This document shows positions 1-10,600 of a stretch of DNA of 64,000 nucleotides, in pieces. How positions within the stretch are numbered: the first letter of the stretch is position 1; every line of letters starts with the position of its first letter. The stretch lies in the NCBI GenBank assembly GCA_028023455.1, contig JAQFVV010000030.1, positions 3,802,501 to 3,866,500 on the forward strand. The letters are read 5' to 3'. The notes beneath the pieces are model-generated. The model had not been told where the DNA came from, ran no database searches, and worked only from the letters and a program-made list of their open reading frames with translations. The translations under genes and the position numbers were made by a program. The DNA comes from Epiperipatus broadwayi. Its lineage: Eukaryota; Onychophora; Udeonychophora; Euonychophora; Peripatidae.

Positions 1-138
1 GCATCCAAAATTAAAACATCAGCAATAAATCCAAGTATTGCATACATGGATGATATCACCATCTTCCTAGGCTCTCAAAAACAACTTCCCATACTTCAAA
101 ACATAATAAATACATCTATTAAAATAAACTTTAATTAA
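1..138 (+). pseudogene. Reverse transcriptase fragment (LINE-like), cut by window edge
   Basis: Frame 1 is open from the first base to a stop at about 136-138 and reads through a YMDDITIF box, the shape of RT motif C with its two catalytic aspartates, followed about 25 residues later by a KINF segment like the xGLKINxxK motif D of non-LTR RTs. Nothing downstream continues the frame, so it is the end of a decayed copy whose body lies outside the window. The clade cannot be assigned from 45 residues, and a chance match in AT-rich DNA is possible. Confidence 0.45.
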
Positions 139-1740
139 TTCAATTTGAATAAATTTACTGCAGCATTCATCTACATGAGAAAACCTGCAATCAGATATTT
201 CAGGGCAAGCCTAGCTTTTTACTGAATATACGTTTCTGCATTGGTCCACTTGCCATGAGACTTACAATACAAAATAAGCTACATGATACCAGTACTCACA
301 TTACTAATTTTCTCTCTAAAGCTTACCTCTCTCTTTATTCCAAGATTAATTCAACTTACTTGTAATTACTAAGATTACATACTATTTTCTTATTATTATG
401 TTTTTTGTCATTTATCAACACTATTAAATCCCTCTGCAATAATCTACTGTTGGGCAGGAAGACTAAGCTGATCACCTATTTATAATGATCAGGGTCTTTA
501 CAACATTTAGGTACTTTATACTCAAAAGGCTTTCAACCACATTGCATTAATTATCCAGCATTCAAGAATGTACCATAACATCCAGTGACAGACCCCCTTC
601 CTTTCAACTTTATACCTCTGAAGTCTTGCCCACTCTGTTCAAAATGATGCCCATCAAATGACATCCAGTAATACCACATACACATTACCAGCATGCATAC
701 ATTATATTACACCCAATAATCAACTCCTTCACCAATTTACAAAATGAGCCCTAGAACCAAGATTTTTCCAATTTCATGCCCTGCCTACAAATTATTTTTC
801 TTGTTGCTACTGTCACCTGTATGAATGCATTGATTAATTTTGCTCTCTATGTCAAAAGAGATACAGCAACACCTTTTTAATGATTGTCAAGCTATCACCA
901 ACATCTGCCAAATCATCTCAGACACATACCAATGACCTGGCATCTCCCTCCAATAACTAATCACATCAAATCCTATTTGCCTTTTAATGCAATCATTGCA
1001 CTTTCATCCTTGGCAATAATACCAGATAACAACTCTTCACTTTTATGAACAAACAATATCAATTACTCATACATAGTACCACTTCCTATTTTTGCAATCA
1101 CCTAGTCATTCATAAGATAGTCATCCATATAAAATGCTCACAATTGGCCTTCTTCATTCCAACACAATGTTCATTATTCTGGGACTATTCACCTATTTGC
1201 CATCGATTTCCTGGATTATCATGTCTCTTAAAGCATTTGCTTGCCCAACTTTTCACCCTTGCCTATCTCCAAGCTGCAACTAATTTCAGCCACTGAAAAA
1301 CAATTCACAAGTCATCATACAGCAGCCCTTAACTCAGAAAATAGTTAACAGTATTGATTATATGTTGCTCTAAAAACTCAACTATATGTTAAAATGCAAG
1401 CCTTAATTCCACATCTGAAGACAGCAATCTAAAATTTCCAGGACTCTTGCAACACTACTTTGAACTTAAAATGTTTTACATTCATTTTCTTTCAAGCATG
1501 AATTGCCCATGTAATAATTTTTATAAAAATATTTTGTAACTCTTTTAGATGAATAAAGATTATTAGTTCTGCCATTTCTCAAATCATTTAATATATTTGG
1601 AAAGAGAATGCAAGAAAATGGACATCATAAAATCCAAGAATTGACAGATAACATACAAAACATACAAAATATTGCCAGTAAAAACAAACCCCAGCTCACA
1701 AAACCAATATCTAAAGATTACAAACTGCCACAAAGCATAA
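139..1740. other. No gene recognised
   Basis: AT-rich sequence with frequent stops in all frames. The reading frame at 1045-1296 has no recognisable domain. It may hold further decay of the RT element at the window edge, but I see no motif that shows it. Confidence 0.5.
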
Positions 1741-1743
1741 ATG

Positions 1744-1745
<2 letters not shown>

Positions 1746-1824
<79 letters not shown>
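1746..1824. repeat. (TA)n microsatellite
   Basis: About 40 uninterrupted TA units. The apparent Ile-Tyr protein read through it is an artefact. Confidence 0.98.
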
Positions 1825-1828
<4 letters not shown>

Positions 1829-1907
1829 GAGCCTAATTGTTTTATTATATATTACATATTGGTAATACAAGCTATATAGGTCATGTGATATATGACTGAT
1901 TTTTACT

Positions 1908-1909
1908 AT

Positions 1910-1946
<37 letters not shown>
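1908..1946. repeat. (TA)n(TG)n microsatellite
   Basis: A TA run passes directly into GT units just before the fold-back element. Confidence 0.95.
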
Positions 1947-1967
1947 TCACTAGAGAGAGCTTACCAC

Positions 1968-2290
1968 TAGCTCCTATCAAGCTTTGATTTATAAATGCTG
2001 AAAAAGAAAGAAATTCAAAATCTCTATCAGAATGTCCTTATCCCCAGACCAATTGTTTTCAAGCTTATGGCTCACCTCATTGAGGAGCCAGGATTCTAGA
2101 TACCTGAAACAGAAAAAATTCAAAAGCTCTATTGGAATGTTCTTATCCCCAGACCAATTGTTTTCAAGCTTATGGCTCACCTCAGTGAGAAGCTAGCTCA
2201 AAACCAATTGGTCTGTGGTAAGGACATTCCAATAGAGATTTTGAATTCTTTCTCTTTCAGCACTTATAAATTAAAGCTTGATTGGAGTAA
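1968..2290. mobile_element. Family C hammerhead fold-back retroposon
   Basis: The ends are inverted copies (AGCTCCTATCAAGCTT near 1970 against AAGCTTGATTGGAGT near 2275) and the arms pair through the TTCAAAATCTCTAT and ATAGAGATTTTGAAT segments. The left side contains two minus-strand ribozyme units in tandem (about 2020-2100 and 2130-2195), both with GAGCCATAAGCTTGAAA and the self-complementary CAATTG followed by GTC. The right arm carries the stem I part in the opposite strand. No clean target duplication was found. The family is related to the locus at 24.4 kb. Confidence 0.7.
2144..2193 (-). ncRNA. Hammerhead ribozyme, family C, decayed core
   Basis: On the minus strand the order is CTGAGGT, stem II GAGC-CATAA-GCTT, GAAA, stem III CAATTG, cleavage triplet GTC, then TGGGGA, which pairs with the upstream TCTCA to form stem I. 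The first box should be CTGANGA; its last A is T here, so catalysis is probably lost. A second unit around 2030-2080 has also lost the first C. Confidence 0.6.
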
Positions 2291-2344
2291 CATTTTATTA
2301 CAAGCTTAAAAGCAAGTTACACAATTTGTGTCTTGTTTTATTAA

Positions 2345-2345
2345 T

Positions 2346-2383
<38 letters not shown>

Positions 2384-2384
2384 T
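2345..2384. repeat. (TA)n(GA)n microsatellite
   Basis: TA run followed by a short AG run. Confidence 0.95.
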
Positions 2385-2699
2385 GTACCATATACATGTG
2401 TCTTAATTATCCAAATGTAAATAAGCTTTGAAAAACAATTTAAAGAAAAACAATGGAATTTTTAAAAAAAAAACTAACAGAAGCCATATAAATTTAATAT
2501 TATAATCTATAATAGACAATTCATCATTCACCCAGTTTATATCTGTAAAGACTTGTAAAGAACTTAGATAGACATAATATACATAATCCTCAGAAACAGC
2601 AATGTAAACACATGTATACAAAAAGTATTAATGTAATCTGCTCTTCTAATCTGAATGAAGTTCCTTTTATGAAACGTAAAAATAATAATAATCGTAGTT

Positions 2700-3420
2700 C
2701 ACCAGCAACAGTCCATTTATTTACTATGATGTTAAAGATCTCTAGTTTTCCATGTTACAAAAGTGTTCAAATCCTAAGCCTGACAAGGCAAAAACCAAAG
2801 TTCAGTCAAACACAAATTCTGATCTTTGTTGAGAAAAAAAAAATTCCAGTTACAAATTTCCCAGCAAGCAATTCACTTGCTCACAAACAAGTTAACAAGC
2901 GCTGGTTTTTATACTTAAAAAGAATTCAAAACCTAGTTTAATGCAAGATAATAAAATATTTTTAATCAATTGATCACTTACTTTCAATTTTGAGTTATCT
3001 TTTTTATTCAGACTTCCAATTAAAGTCAAGTTACCTAACGATAATTTTTTTTAAAAAAAAGCTATCTGATGACCAGTGTCTGTCACCAATAATACAATAC
3101 CATCACACAGTTTCAAAGTCCAAAGGTCAGTCAACCATACACTTACCTTTAATGTTATTGTGGCAAACTCTGACCTTTATTTAATAATAAAAATTTGGTT
3201 TCAAGTTCCCAGCAATTAATTCACCTGCTTACAACCAAGTTAACAAGCCTCTTGCTGTTTATACTTATAAAGAAGTCAAAACTTTAGGCTATCAAGGGAA
3301 AAAAATAACTTTATATACCTTTTCTAATTTCCAATCAGTTGATAATTTATTTCCAATTTTGTGTTAAATTTTTCATTCAAATCTTCACCTAACATCAATT
3401 TACTAGATAATTTCAAAAAA
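2700..3420. repeat. Two diverged tandem copies, period about 348 bp
   Basis: CCCAGCAAGCAATTCAC at 2860 recurs as CCCAGCAATTAATTCAC at 3208. The flanking blocks (a GTCAGTCAAnCA segment before, ACAAGTTAACAAGC after, then a TTTTTATTCA run) keep the same order. The copies are strongly diverged. No coding potential. Confidence 0.7.
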
Positions 3421-3488
3421 CATAAGTCACTTCCAATAGCAATGCCAAGCCTAACTACCTATCCAGATTTACCATCTCCCTATGTCTA

Positions 3489-3815
3489 GACCCTCTAACC
3501 ATGAATTTCACACTTAATATAACATTAAAAGCCTTACTCAGTTTCTACCTTTAACAGTCTGACCCAAAGTCTGATCAGCCTATGACAAACTCAAACTCAA
3601 CAATAACTACCAGTTCTAACAAAACTGTTCCAGAAACCCCCTCTGGAAATCAGGATCCTCTGCTCATGGATTCTCACACTTAAACCTTATCAAAAGCCTT
3701 ACTCAGTCTCTACCTTTAACACACAGATAAACTCAGGGTCTAACCAACCTACCACAAACTCCAACAATTGTGACCAATTCTAACATAGTTGTCATCCTCC
3801 CCTTCCCTCTGGAAC
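3489..3815. repeat. Two diverged tandem copies, period about 165-175 bp
   Basis: AAAAGCCTTACTCAGT, TCTACCTTTAACA, then CTACCAGTTCTAACA/GACCAATTCTAACA and a CCCTCTGGAA end occur in the same order in both halves. The sequence is less AT-rich than its surroundings. No ORF. Confidence 0.7.
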
Positions 3816-4129
3816 ACTCATTCATTCAAATGCACCAGAAATCAGGCATAGTGGGGTTGTACCAATTATGAAAGAAATCCCACCATGTCTTCCATCCACA
3901 CCAACACTCTTCCCAATCCACATTGCTAATGAAACCAAGAGGAAAACCTGGTCACCCAAAACAGATCCAGCACCCTAAAAAATAAAAACACATTGATCTC
4001 ATATCAGTGTGGGCCTCACAGGCAATTCCCACACTACCATGAAAATTCTAGTCCCTTATCTATGTTACACAGGCAACCCAACCCCATAAAACTAAACCTA
4101 GTTTGCATCTGTAGATACAGCAGTCCAGA

Positions 4130-4510
4130 GCATTAACATTTATGTAATCTTGTGTAAATCAATAAAATAACTTTTATATATGTAAGCCTACAACTACATA
4201 TTGCCCGTGTAACCATGGCAATCCAAGCTATGTAAAACCCTTGTAACTAATCCACAGCATGAAAACGTTTTTGTAATCTCATGTAAATCACTAAATCAAC
4301 TTTTACATATGTAAACCTACATCTACAGATTGCCCATATAATCACAGTAATCCAAGCTATATAAAACCCTTGTAATTAGTCCACAGCATATAAAAATTGC
4401 TGCAATCCTGTGTAAACTAATAAGTCAATTTTTATATATGTAAACCTACAACTACAGATTTCCCATGTAAACACAGCAATTTAGGCTATGTAAACCCCTT
4501 GCAACTCTTT
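4130..4510. repeat. 129-bp tandem repeat, about three copies
   Basis: AAC/AATTTTTAYATATGTAA begins units at 4169, 4298 and 4427, a period of 129 bp. Each unit also holds GCAATCCAAGCTAT (or close) and a CTTGTAACTA/CTTGCAACT block. The last unit runs into AATAAAGTTTACC and then the TAA tract that bounds the next LINE. Confidence 0.85.
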
Positions 4511-5001
4511 AAGACAAATAAAGTTTACCTTTGAAACATAATAATAATAATTTATTTTTATTTATCATACAAAATTATAACATTAGGCCAATTACAGAAT
4601 TGCACCATAATTAATATAAAAATAATATTAAAAAGCAAGTATAAATATCGAATTATGAATAAGTCTACATGTCATATTTTCTTATAATTTAGTAATAAAT
4701 TTTTTAAATCTAATATAAAAATGTTTTCATTAATAAAATCTTGATTATAAGTGTTAGACAAACGAAATAAATGTGAAAATTTTAATGTGTTGGAATGACA
4801 AACCATAATGTAAAATGAATTACATATTCATGTTTTATCTAAACAATTATTAATTGTAATATTTGAGATTTTGTTTGTTAAAATAATTTTCTGAGTGACA
4901 AGGTTATATAAGCATTTAAGATCTCTAATCTTTCTTCTAACAGATAGGGATATATAATGGATATTTAACTCAATATATTTAGAAAATTTATCATAGACTA
5001 A

Positions 5002-6160
5002 TTAAATTCTGATAATATCACTTTTGGAAATTGAGTCCCAAACAACAGATCCATATTCCAAAATTGGCAGAAACAAAGTGAGAAGCAATTTATGCTTTGT
5101 AGAGTTAGTGAATTGTCTACCATGCATTAAAATCACACCCATAATTTTAAAAGCTTTATTTATCATAGCTTTAATGTGATGGTAAAATGATCCATTGCTA
5201 AAAAAAATAATGCCAAGGTCTTTCTGTACATCAACCCAATTTATGTTATGGTTTTCAATATAATAAGGACAGTTAAAGTTTTTATATTTGCTGGAATAAG
5301 AAACATTGAACATTTATTATTTTTACACCATTTTACAAAATTGTTAATATCTTTTTGTAAAAATATGCTGCCAGTAATTTTTCTTAAATATTTTATAATC
5401 ATCAGCATCACACACAAGTTGTGAAAATTCCAAATTTACTCCTAAATCATCTAAATAAATGTTAAATAATAACAGTGCAAACATACTTCCTTGAGATACT
5501 CCTACATTGCAATAGTATGGATTAGAATACTTGTTATTAAATTTGACATAAGCCATTCTTTTTCTAATAAAAGATTCAAACCATAGTATCCACTTATAAG
5601 AAAAATCTAATTGCATATTTTATGAAGCAACACAGAATGGTCAACTTTATCAAATGCTTTGGAGAAGTCAAAATAGACAATATCTAGATAGCACTGATTC
5701 TCAAAAGCATTAGCAATGTGATCAGTTATTGTTAAAAGATTAGTTTCAGTTAATCTATTAGGTAAAAAATAATGTTGTACAAGAACTAAAATTTTATTAA
5801 GTCATTAATATTTTTTTTTATTATAAATACTCCTTTCAAATATGCATGCAATTTTATGAAGCACTAAAATAGGTCTGTCTTTGGCAAGTTTAAGGGAGTT
5901 GGGAAAAATACACTTTTTAATGGAACAATTAAGAATGTAACATAGGGGAGTACCAATGTATTCCACACACCCTTTATAAATAAAAGAATATAATCATAAT
6001 TTAAACTTATATGTAATTTCAGTTCTTTGGCAGCAGATATAACATCATTATTGTTAAAACAATCAATAGAAATACTACAATTAAAACATTCATTAGGTAA
6101 TCTGTATTCAGAAGACAATTGAGAATCCATACAATTCAGAAAAACGAGCTGAAAAATCAT
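5002..6160 (-). pseudogene. Reverse transcriptase and C-terminal remnant of LINE A
   Basis: Three fragments in different frames represent the RT thumb to C-terminus. Motif B has serine where proline is usual (GVSQGS) and motif C reads DADDYKIF. A KDLGIIF...HIKAMINKAFKIMG stretch aligns with SDLGIIF...HIKCIINKAYRKMG of LINE B at 28.8 kb, showing that the two families are related. Confidence 0.85.
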
Positions 6161-6904
6161 CAGCTCTTAAAGATCCCTTTGAGCTTTACTTTTGGTAATG
6201 TCAGAATTTTTAGCAAAGGACCACATTCTTTAGGATTATCTGCGATGTTGAGTTCAATATTTTTACTATATTTTTGATAATCAATTTTCTGAATAGTTTT
6301 AACCAATCTTCTATCATTAACAAAGTTATTATAAAAAAATAAATTCTGAGTATTAGAAAATTGCTTATGATGATAAGATTTCCTTCTAATATTTATTTTA
6401 AGTTAAAAAACCAAGAAGGAAAATAATTGTGATCAACATATTTTTGGGTATATAAAAATCAATCAAATCATTTGATACTTGATTAAATAATTCCATATTA
6501 TAATAAATGTCTAATGAGGAAAAATACAATAAGCTCCAATCAAAATTGGAAATTACCTTACATAGACCAAAATAATCTTCTTCTTTATAACGTCTTTTAA
6601 TGTTCAGAAAAAGAGAAGATCTAAAATAATTTTATAGTAACAAAAAATTCAGTAGGTGGATGATGTTGATTAATATGAAAAGTCGGAGACGAAGCACAAA
6701 AACATTTAATCTCAGATAAATTACTCAAAACACAATCAAGTATTCAATTATGAGCATTGAAATAAGAATTGTATTGCTTTAACTTCAAAAAATTAAAAAC
6801 TTTACATTTTCTTTTTGCCTTAGGTGAAAAAACATTTAAAGAAACATTACTGAATAACTCTAGGATGGTGACGTCATCGCTAATGATAATCAACCAAAAA
6901 TTCT

Positions 6905-7190
6905 TCAAAAAAAACAAAGTATCGCATCCAAGTCAGAAAAAGACAAAGCTGGTCTGATATAAACATTTGCCAATAAAAATTTAAGATGATGATCAAGAGA
7001 AATCTCACACCTCGGGGATTTACAGTAAGTAAAATCTAAAAACATAAACTTGCGAATAATTTCTTTTTTAATAGCAATGAGAATATACCTACCTCTTGTA
7101 TTTGCTTCATGACATCTATCTGTACGAAAAACTTTATATCTATCATCCAAAAATGTGTTATTATGAATTTAACTAATAAGCCATGTTTCT
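6905..7190 (-). pseudogene. APE-type endonuclease domain remnant of LINE A
   Basis: The minus-strand reading shows a LTETWL box and then, across a stretch with FLDDRYKVFRTDR, a conserved RG(R)YILIAI strand, as in the N-terminal endonuclease of Jockey/CR1-type ORF2 proteins. The catalytic histidine region (SDH) is not seen, so only the first half of the domain remains. Confidence 0.75.
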
Positions 7191-7198
7191 GTAAGGAA

Positions 7199-7800
7199 AA
7201 TAATAATAATAATTCAATTCACTTTATTTACCATACATAACTACAGCTTTAAGCCAATTGCAGCATTGCACCATAATTAATATACAATAATATAAATAAG
7301 CGAGTATAAATATCAAATTACGAATATGTCTGTATCCCATATTACCTTTTAAGATTAGTAACAAACTTTTTAAAATCCAATATAAAATTATTTTCATTAA
7401 TAAAATCTTGATTATAAGTGTTAGGCAAATGAAACAAAGATGAAGATTTTAATGTGTTAGAGTGACAAACCTTAATGTGAAACAAATTAGATGTATGTGT
7501 TTTATATAAACAATTATTAATTGTAATATTTGAGATTTTGTTTGTTAAAATAATTTTCTGAGTGACAAGGTTATATAAGCATTTGATATCTCTAATCTTT
7601 CTTCTAACAGATAGGGATATATAATAATTATTTAACCCCTCTTTTCTTCCAAGGCATAAGCTTGTGGTTAAGACCTGTAGAGGTCCCTAATATCGCATTT
7701 TTACATGCATATTCTTGAGGTTAAAGCCTTAGTAAATATTACTTAATACATTTAAGAAATTTATTGTAGACTAATTGAAATTCTGATAATATTTCATTTA
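7199..7800 (-). mobile_element. LINE family A copy 2, 3' UTR fragment
   Basis: Starts at an AAT tract and matches 4550-5020 closely (shared blocks GCACCATAATTAATAT, TTAATTGTAATATTTGAG, TTTCTTCTAACAGATAGGG). It is truncated at about 7800, where the AAT tail of the following LINE B copy begins. It contains a 105-bp insertion relative to copy 1. Confidence 0.85.
7637..7742. other. Unidentified 105-bp insertion in LINE A copy 2
   Basis: Copy 1 reads ATTTAACTCAATATATTT, whereas copy 2 holds about 105 extra bases between ATTTAAC and AATACATTT. The insert (CCCTCTTTTCTTCC... to ...AGCCTTAGTAAATATTA) contains AAGCTTGTGGTTAAGACC and GAGGTTAAAGCC, two similar GGTTAA words. No family recognised. Confidence 0.5.
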
Positions 7801-8716
7801 ATAATAATAATAACAATGACAATAAGAAGAATCAGTATCTATTTATTATGTTGCATTCAACATTTACACTTTAACAGAAATAAACAAAAAAATAAAATAA
7901 AAACAATAAACAAATACAAATTATATACATAAAATTATATATACATATATGTTCTCAACTAAAGTTAATTCTTTCCTAACATTCATAATAAACTGATCAT
8001 AAAAAATATCAATATTATTAAAATTTAGATTATATACTCTTTGCAATCTATTAATAACTGATTTGCTTAAAAAATTATTTTTACATTTAGTAATATTAAA
8101 AGTATACATTTCTCCCAGCAGATGACTAGGTACTTTCAATTCTATTTTCAATATACAGTCACTGACATCAATTTTCTCATGAATTAACTTTTTCAACGAT
8201 ATCACATTTTTCTTTTTTTCAATACTGTTTTAAAATTTTGACTTTCTCCCTTTATTAATTTAATGAATATTTTTTAACATTATGACTTTAGTCTTAATAT
8301 TAATAAAATTCAAATTCCATATAGAAGAACCATATTCTAAAAGTCTTACAACAAGAGAAAAAAATAACATTTTATGTAAGGAGATAAATCTCTTCCATAT
8401 CTCCAAATATGTCCCATCTTTCTGTAGGCTTTATTAATAATATATTTAATATGTGCATTAAAAGTAAAATTATTATAAAATATAATTCCTAGGTCAGATA
8501 CAATCTCTTTATATGTAATAACACCATTCTCAATTTTATACTGATAAACATATTTTTCAGTTTGTTTAGTATAGAAAACAATGCTTTTTTTTATTAATAT
8601 TAATCTCCATATTCTTATACCTACACCAATACTTAAAACAATCTATATGCCTTTGAATGTCAATGTGATTATTATAAGTAATAATTTTTCTGAATAACTT
8701 ACAATCATCAGAATAA

Positions 8717-9152
8717 AATAATATTAACTTAAAAGTGAAGTTAAAAAAGAGAAGTTATAAATAAATATAATAAAAGTAAGCTAAACGTTTTTGAGGATCC
8801 ATGCCTCATAATCATAGCTTTCTTAAAAATACATAATAAAATATATACAAAGATATTTAAATTAGCATGTGTTACATGGACCATTTCTTCGATATATCAA
8901 AGCAAGTGTCTTCTCTATTTATAGCATTAATATTTCCATTAATATAGAATGCTTCATTTATTTTCCTCTTATGATCATTTGATTCAGTGCATAAAATTAC
9001 AGGATTGGAAGGAATAAAATTGTGTCCAGATTTCATGGAATGCTCCAAAAATACAGAAGATATATTATTGTTCTTCTGAGCTCTCTTGTAAGTGTACATG
9101 TGTTGAGCAAGCCTAGTATTAACAGTAGCTTTAGTAATTTATTTTTATTTTT
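8717..9152 (-). mobile_element. 5'-truncated Penelope-like element inserted in LINE B
   Basis: The flanking 14 bp AATCATCAGAATAA occurs at 8703-8716 and again at 9153-9166, an exact target-site duplication, and the LINE sequence resumes correctly after it. The insert encodes the C-terminal part of a GIY-YIG endonuclease on the minus strand and ends in a short non-coding tail. Length 436 bp, so most of the element (RT) was lost on insertion. Confidence 0.85.
8872..9120 (-). pseudogene. Penelope GIY-YIG endonuclease C-terminal fragment
   Basis: The minus-strand frame runs TRLAQHMYTYKRAQ, FLEHSMKSGHNF, then HKRKINEAFYING and INREDTCFDISKKW before a stop. This follows the Penelope endonuclease pattern EH...tGHxinF...R...EA..I...lNre.g..ls..W. 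The leading GIY and YIG motifs are absent because of 5' truncation. This endonuclease is fused C-terminal to the RT in canonical PLEs and nicks the integration target. Confidence 0.85.
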
Positions 9153-10600
9153 AATCATCAGAATAATAAGTATCATACTATTTTTTATGTTTTGATCAGC
9201 ATCACACATTAAAAAGTGAAAGTACTAATATTCCCCCTGAAGAACCCTTACCATATTATTAAAAATAAGAATTGGTTTTAACCATATACACATTTTCAAT
9301 TTCTCAAATAATTACTAAACCACTCAATTAAATGAGGACTAAACCCCAATATTTTAATCTTATATAAAAATCTACCAGGTGCAACTTTATTAAATGCCTG
9401 AGACATATCAAAATATATAACATCCAATTGCTTCTGTCCAGATGAGCCATAAACAATGTAATTGATATCATCACTAAATTAGTTTTGACAGATTTACTAG
9501 GTAAAAATCATGTTGATAATTAGATAACACCTTAATCACATCTATAATAATATTAATAAAAATATACCTTTCATAAACCTTATCAAAAAGTGACAGAATT
9601 GAAATAGGCCTACAATTACCAGCATCACATCTATCCCCCTTCTTATAAAACATTATAATCTTAGCTATTTTTAGTATGTCAGAAATAATACATCTTTCAA
9701 GTGATAAATTAATAATATAATGTTATGGTGCTATTAAACATTCAGCACAACCCTTGATATTAAAATTAAAAATATTATCATATCCCATAGAATATTTTGT
9801 TTTATATTTAGAAATTGTATTAAATATTTCAATAATTTCTTCTTTTTTTTAACATTTATATTCCAAGAACTCTCTTTATTAAATTTATAATATCAGCCAT
9901 ATAATTATCAGAACTACCTAACAACATATCTGTAAAATGATTAGCTAGATCATTCATTGAATGTCAAATTATATATATCCATAACTCTTACTTTCAATTA
10001 TATTAAGATGCATAACATAATTTCAAAAAATCTGTGGATTATTCCTAAAATTTCAACTGTATTTAAATTTTTAGCTTAGTATAAGCACACAAATCACTAA
10101 TTTTTTTATATAATTCTGTCATTAGTTAACTTATATAACCTATGATATTTATGCTTTCTATTTAAACCCTTACACAGTTTCTTAGAAAACTATTTTGAAT
10201 ATTTATTATTAGTATTCAAATAATGCCCAACAGGAATATATTGATCCAGACAAGTTTGAACTATAGTAATAAACTTATTTGCAGCTATATTTGGGTCATT
10301 TTCTACCAAAATTAAATTCCAATCAAGATCTTCAATAGCTTTATAAAAATCATAATAGGCTATTTACCATTGACTTTATATATTCATGAGAACCATATAT
10401 TGCAAATTCTAAAGCAGGATGATAAGGATCAGTAGGAAAAAATGCGTAATCAGCCTCTTGGCACTTCAAATCATCCTTAATGTTATAGTATTAGAATTAT
10501 CTATTTCACCAATTTCTTATTAATATATAATATTATTTGATTTTTTAATAGCTTCCTTATAAAATTCGTTACCAGTTATAATGTACATAAAGATGTGAAT

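Larger units (their letters stand above)
4545..7198 (-). mobile_element. LINE family A copy 1 (Jockey/CR1-like), 5'-truncated and decayed
   Basis: Read on the minus strand it starts inside the APE-type endonuclease (LTETWL and VFRTDRCHEANTRG near 7190-7080, equivalents of the SETWL and DR motifs). It passes through a linker, RT motif A to B (GVSQGSMFALLLFNIYLDDL near 5500) and motif C (DADDYKIF near 5400), then the C-terminal part (KDLGIIF, LEYGSVVWDS near 5050). Frameshifts and stops split it into pieces at 6905-7150, 5864-6160, 5344-5616 and 5002-5313. The 3' UTR ends in an ATT tract (plus-strand AAT) at 4545-4560. The 5' end is cut exactly where the tail of the next LINE begins. Confidence 0.85.
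7801..10600 (-). mobile_element. LINE family B copy 1, heavily decayed
   Basis: Matches the better copy at 28.2-30.4 kb throughout (CATTTACACTTTAACAGAAA near the 3' end, then the RT region and the EN-RT linker). It extends further 5' than that copy: minus-strand codons upstream of the GSHEYIK segment near 10390 read PTDPYHPALEF, the end of the endonuclease domain. Frameshifts are frequent, so only a C-terminal piece (7921-8205) is continuous. A Penelope fragment interrupts it at 8717-9152. Confidence 0.85.

Noticed and set aside
1608-1865. 85-codon frame with an Ile-Tyr run
   Set aside because: It reads through the TA microsatellite.
4130-4510. CRISPR array from regularly spaced repeats
   Set aside because: The 129-bp units are contiguous with no unique spacers, and the window is eukaryotic in character.
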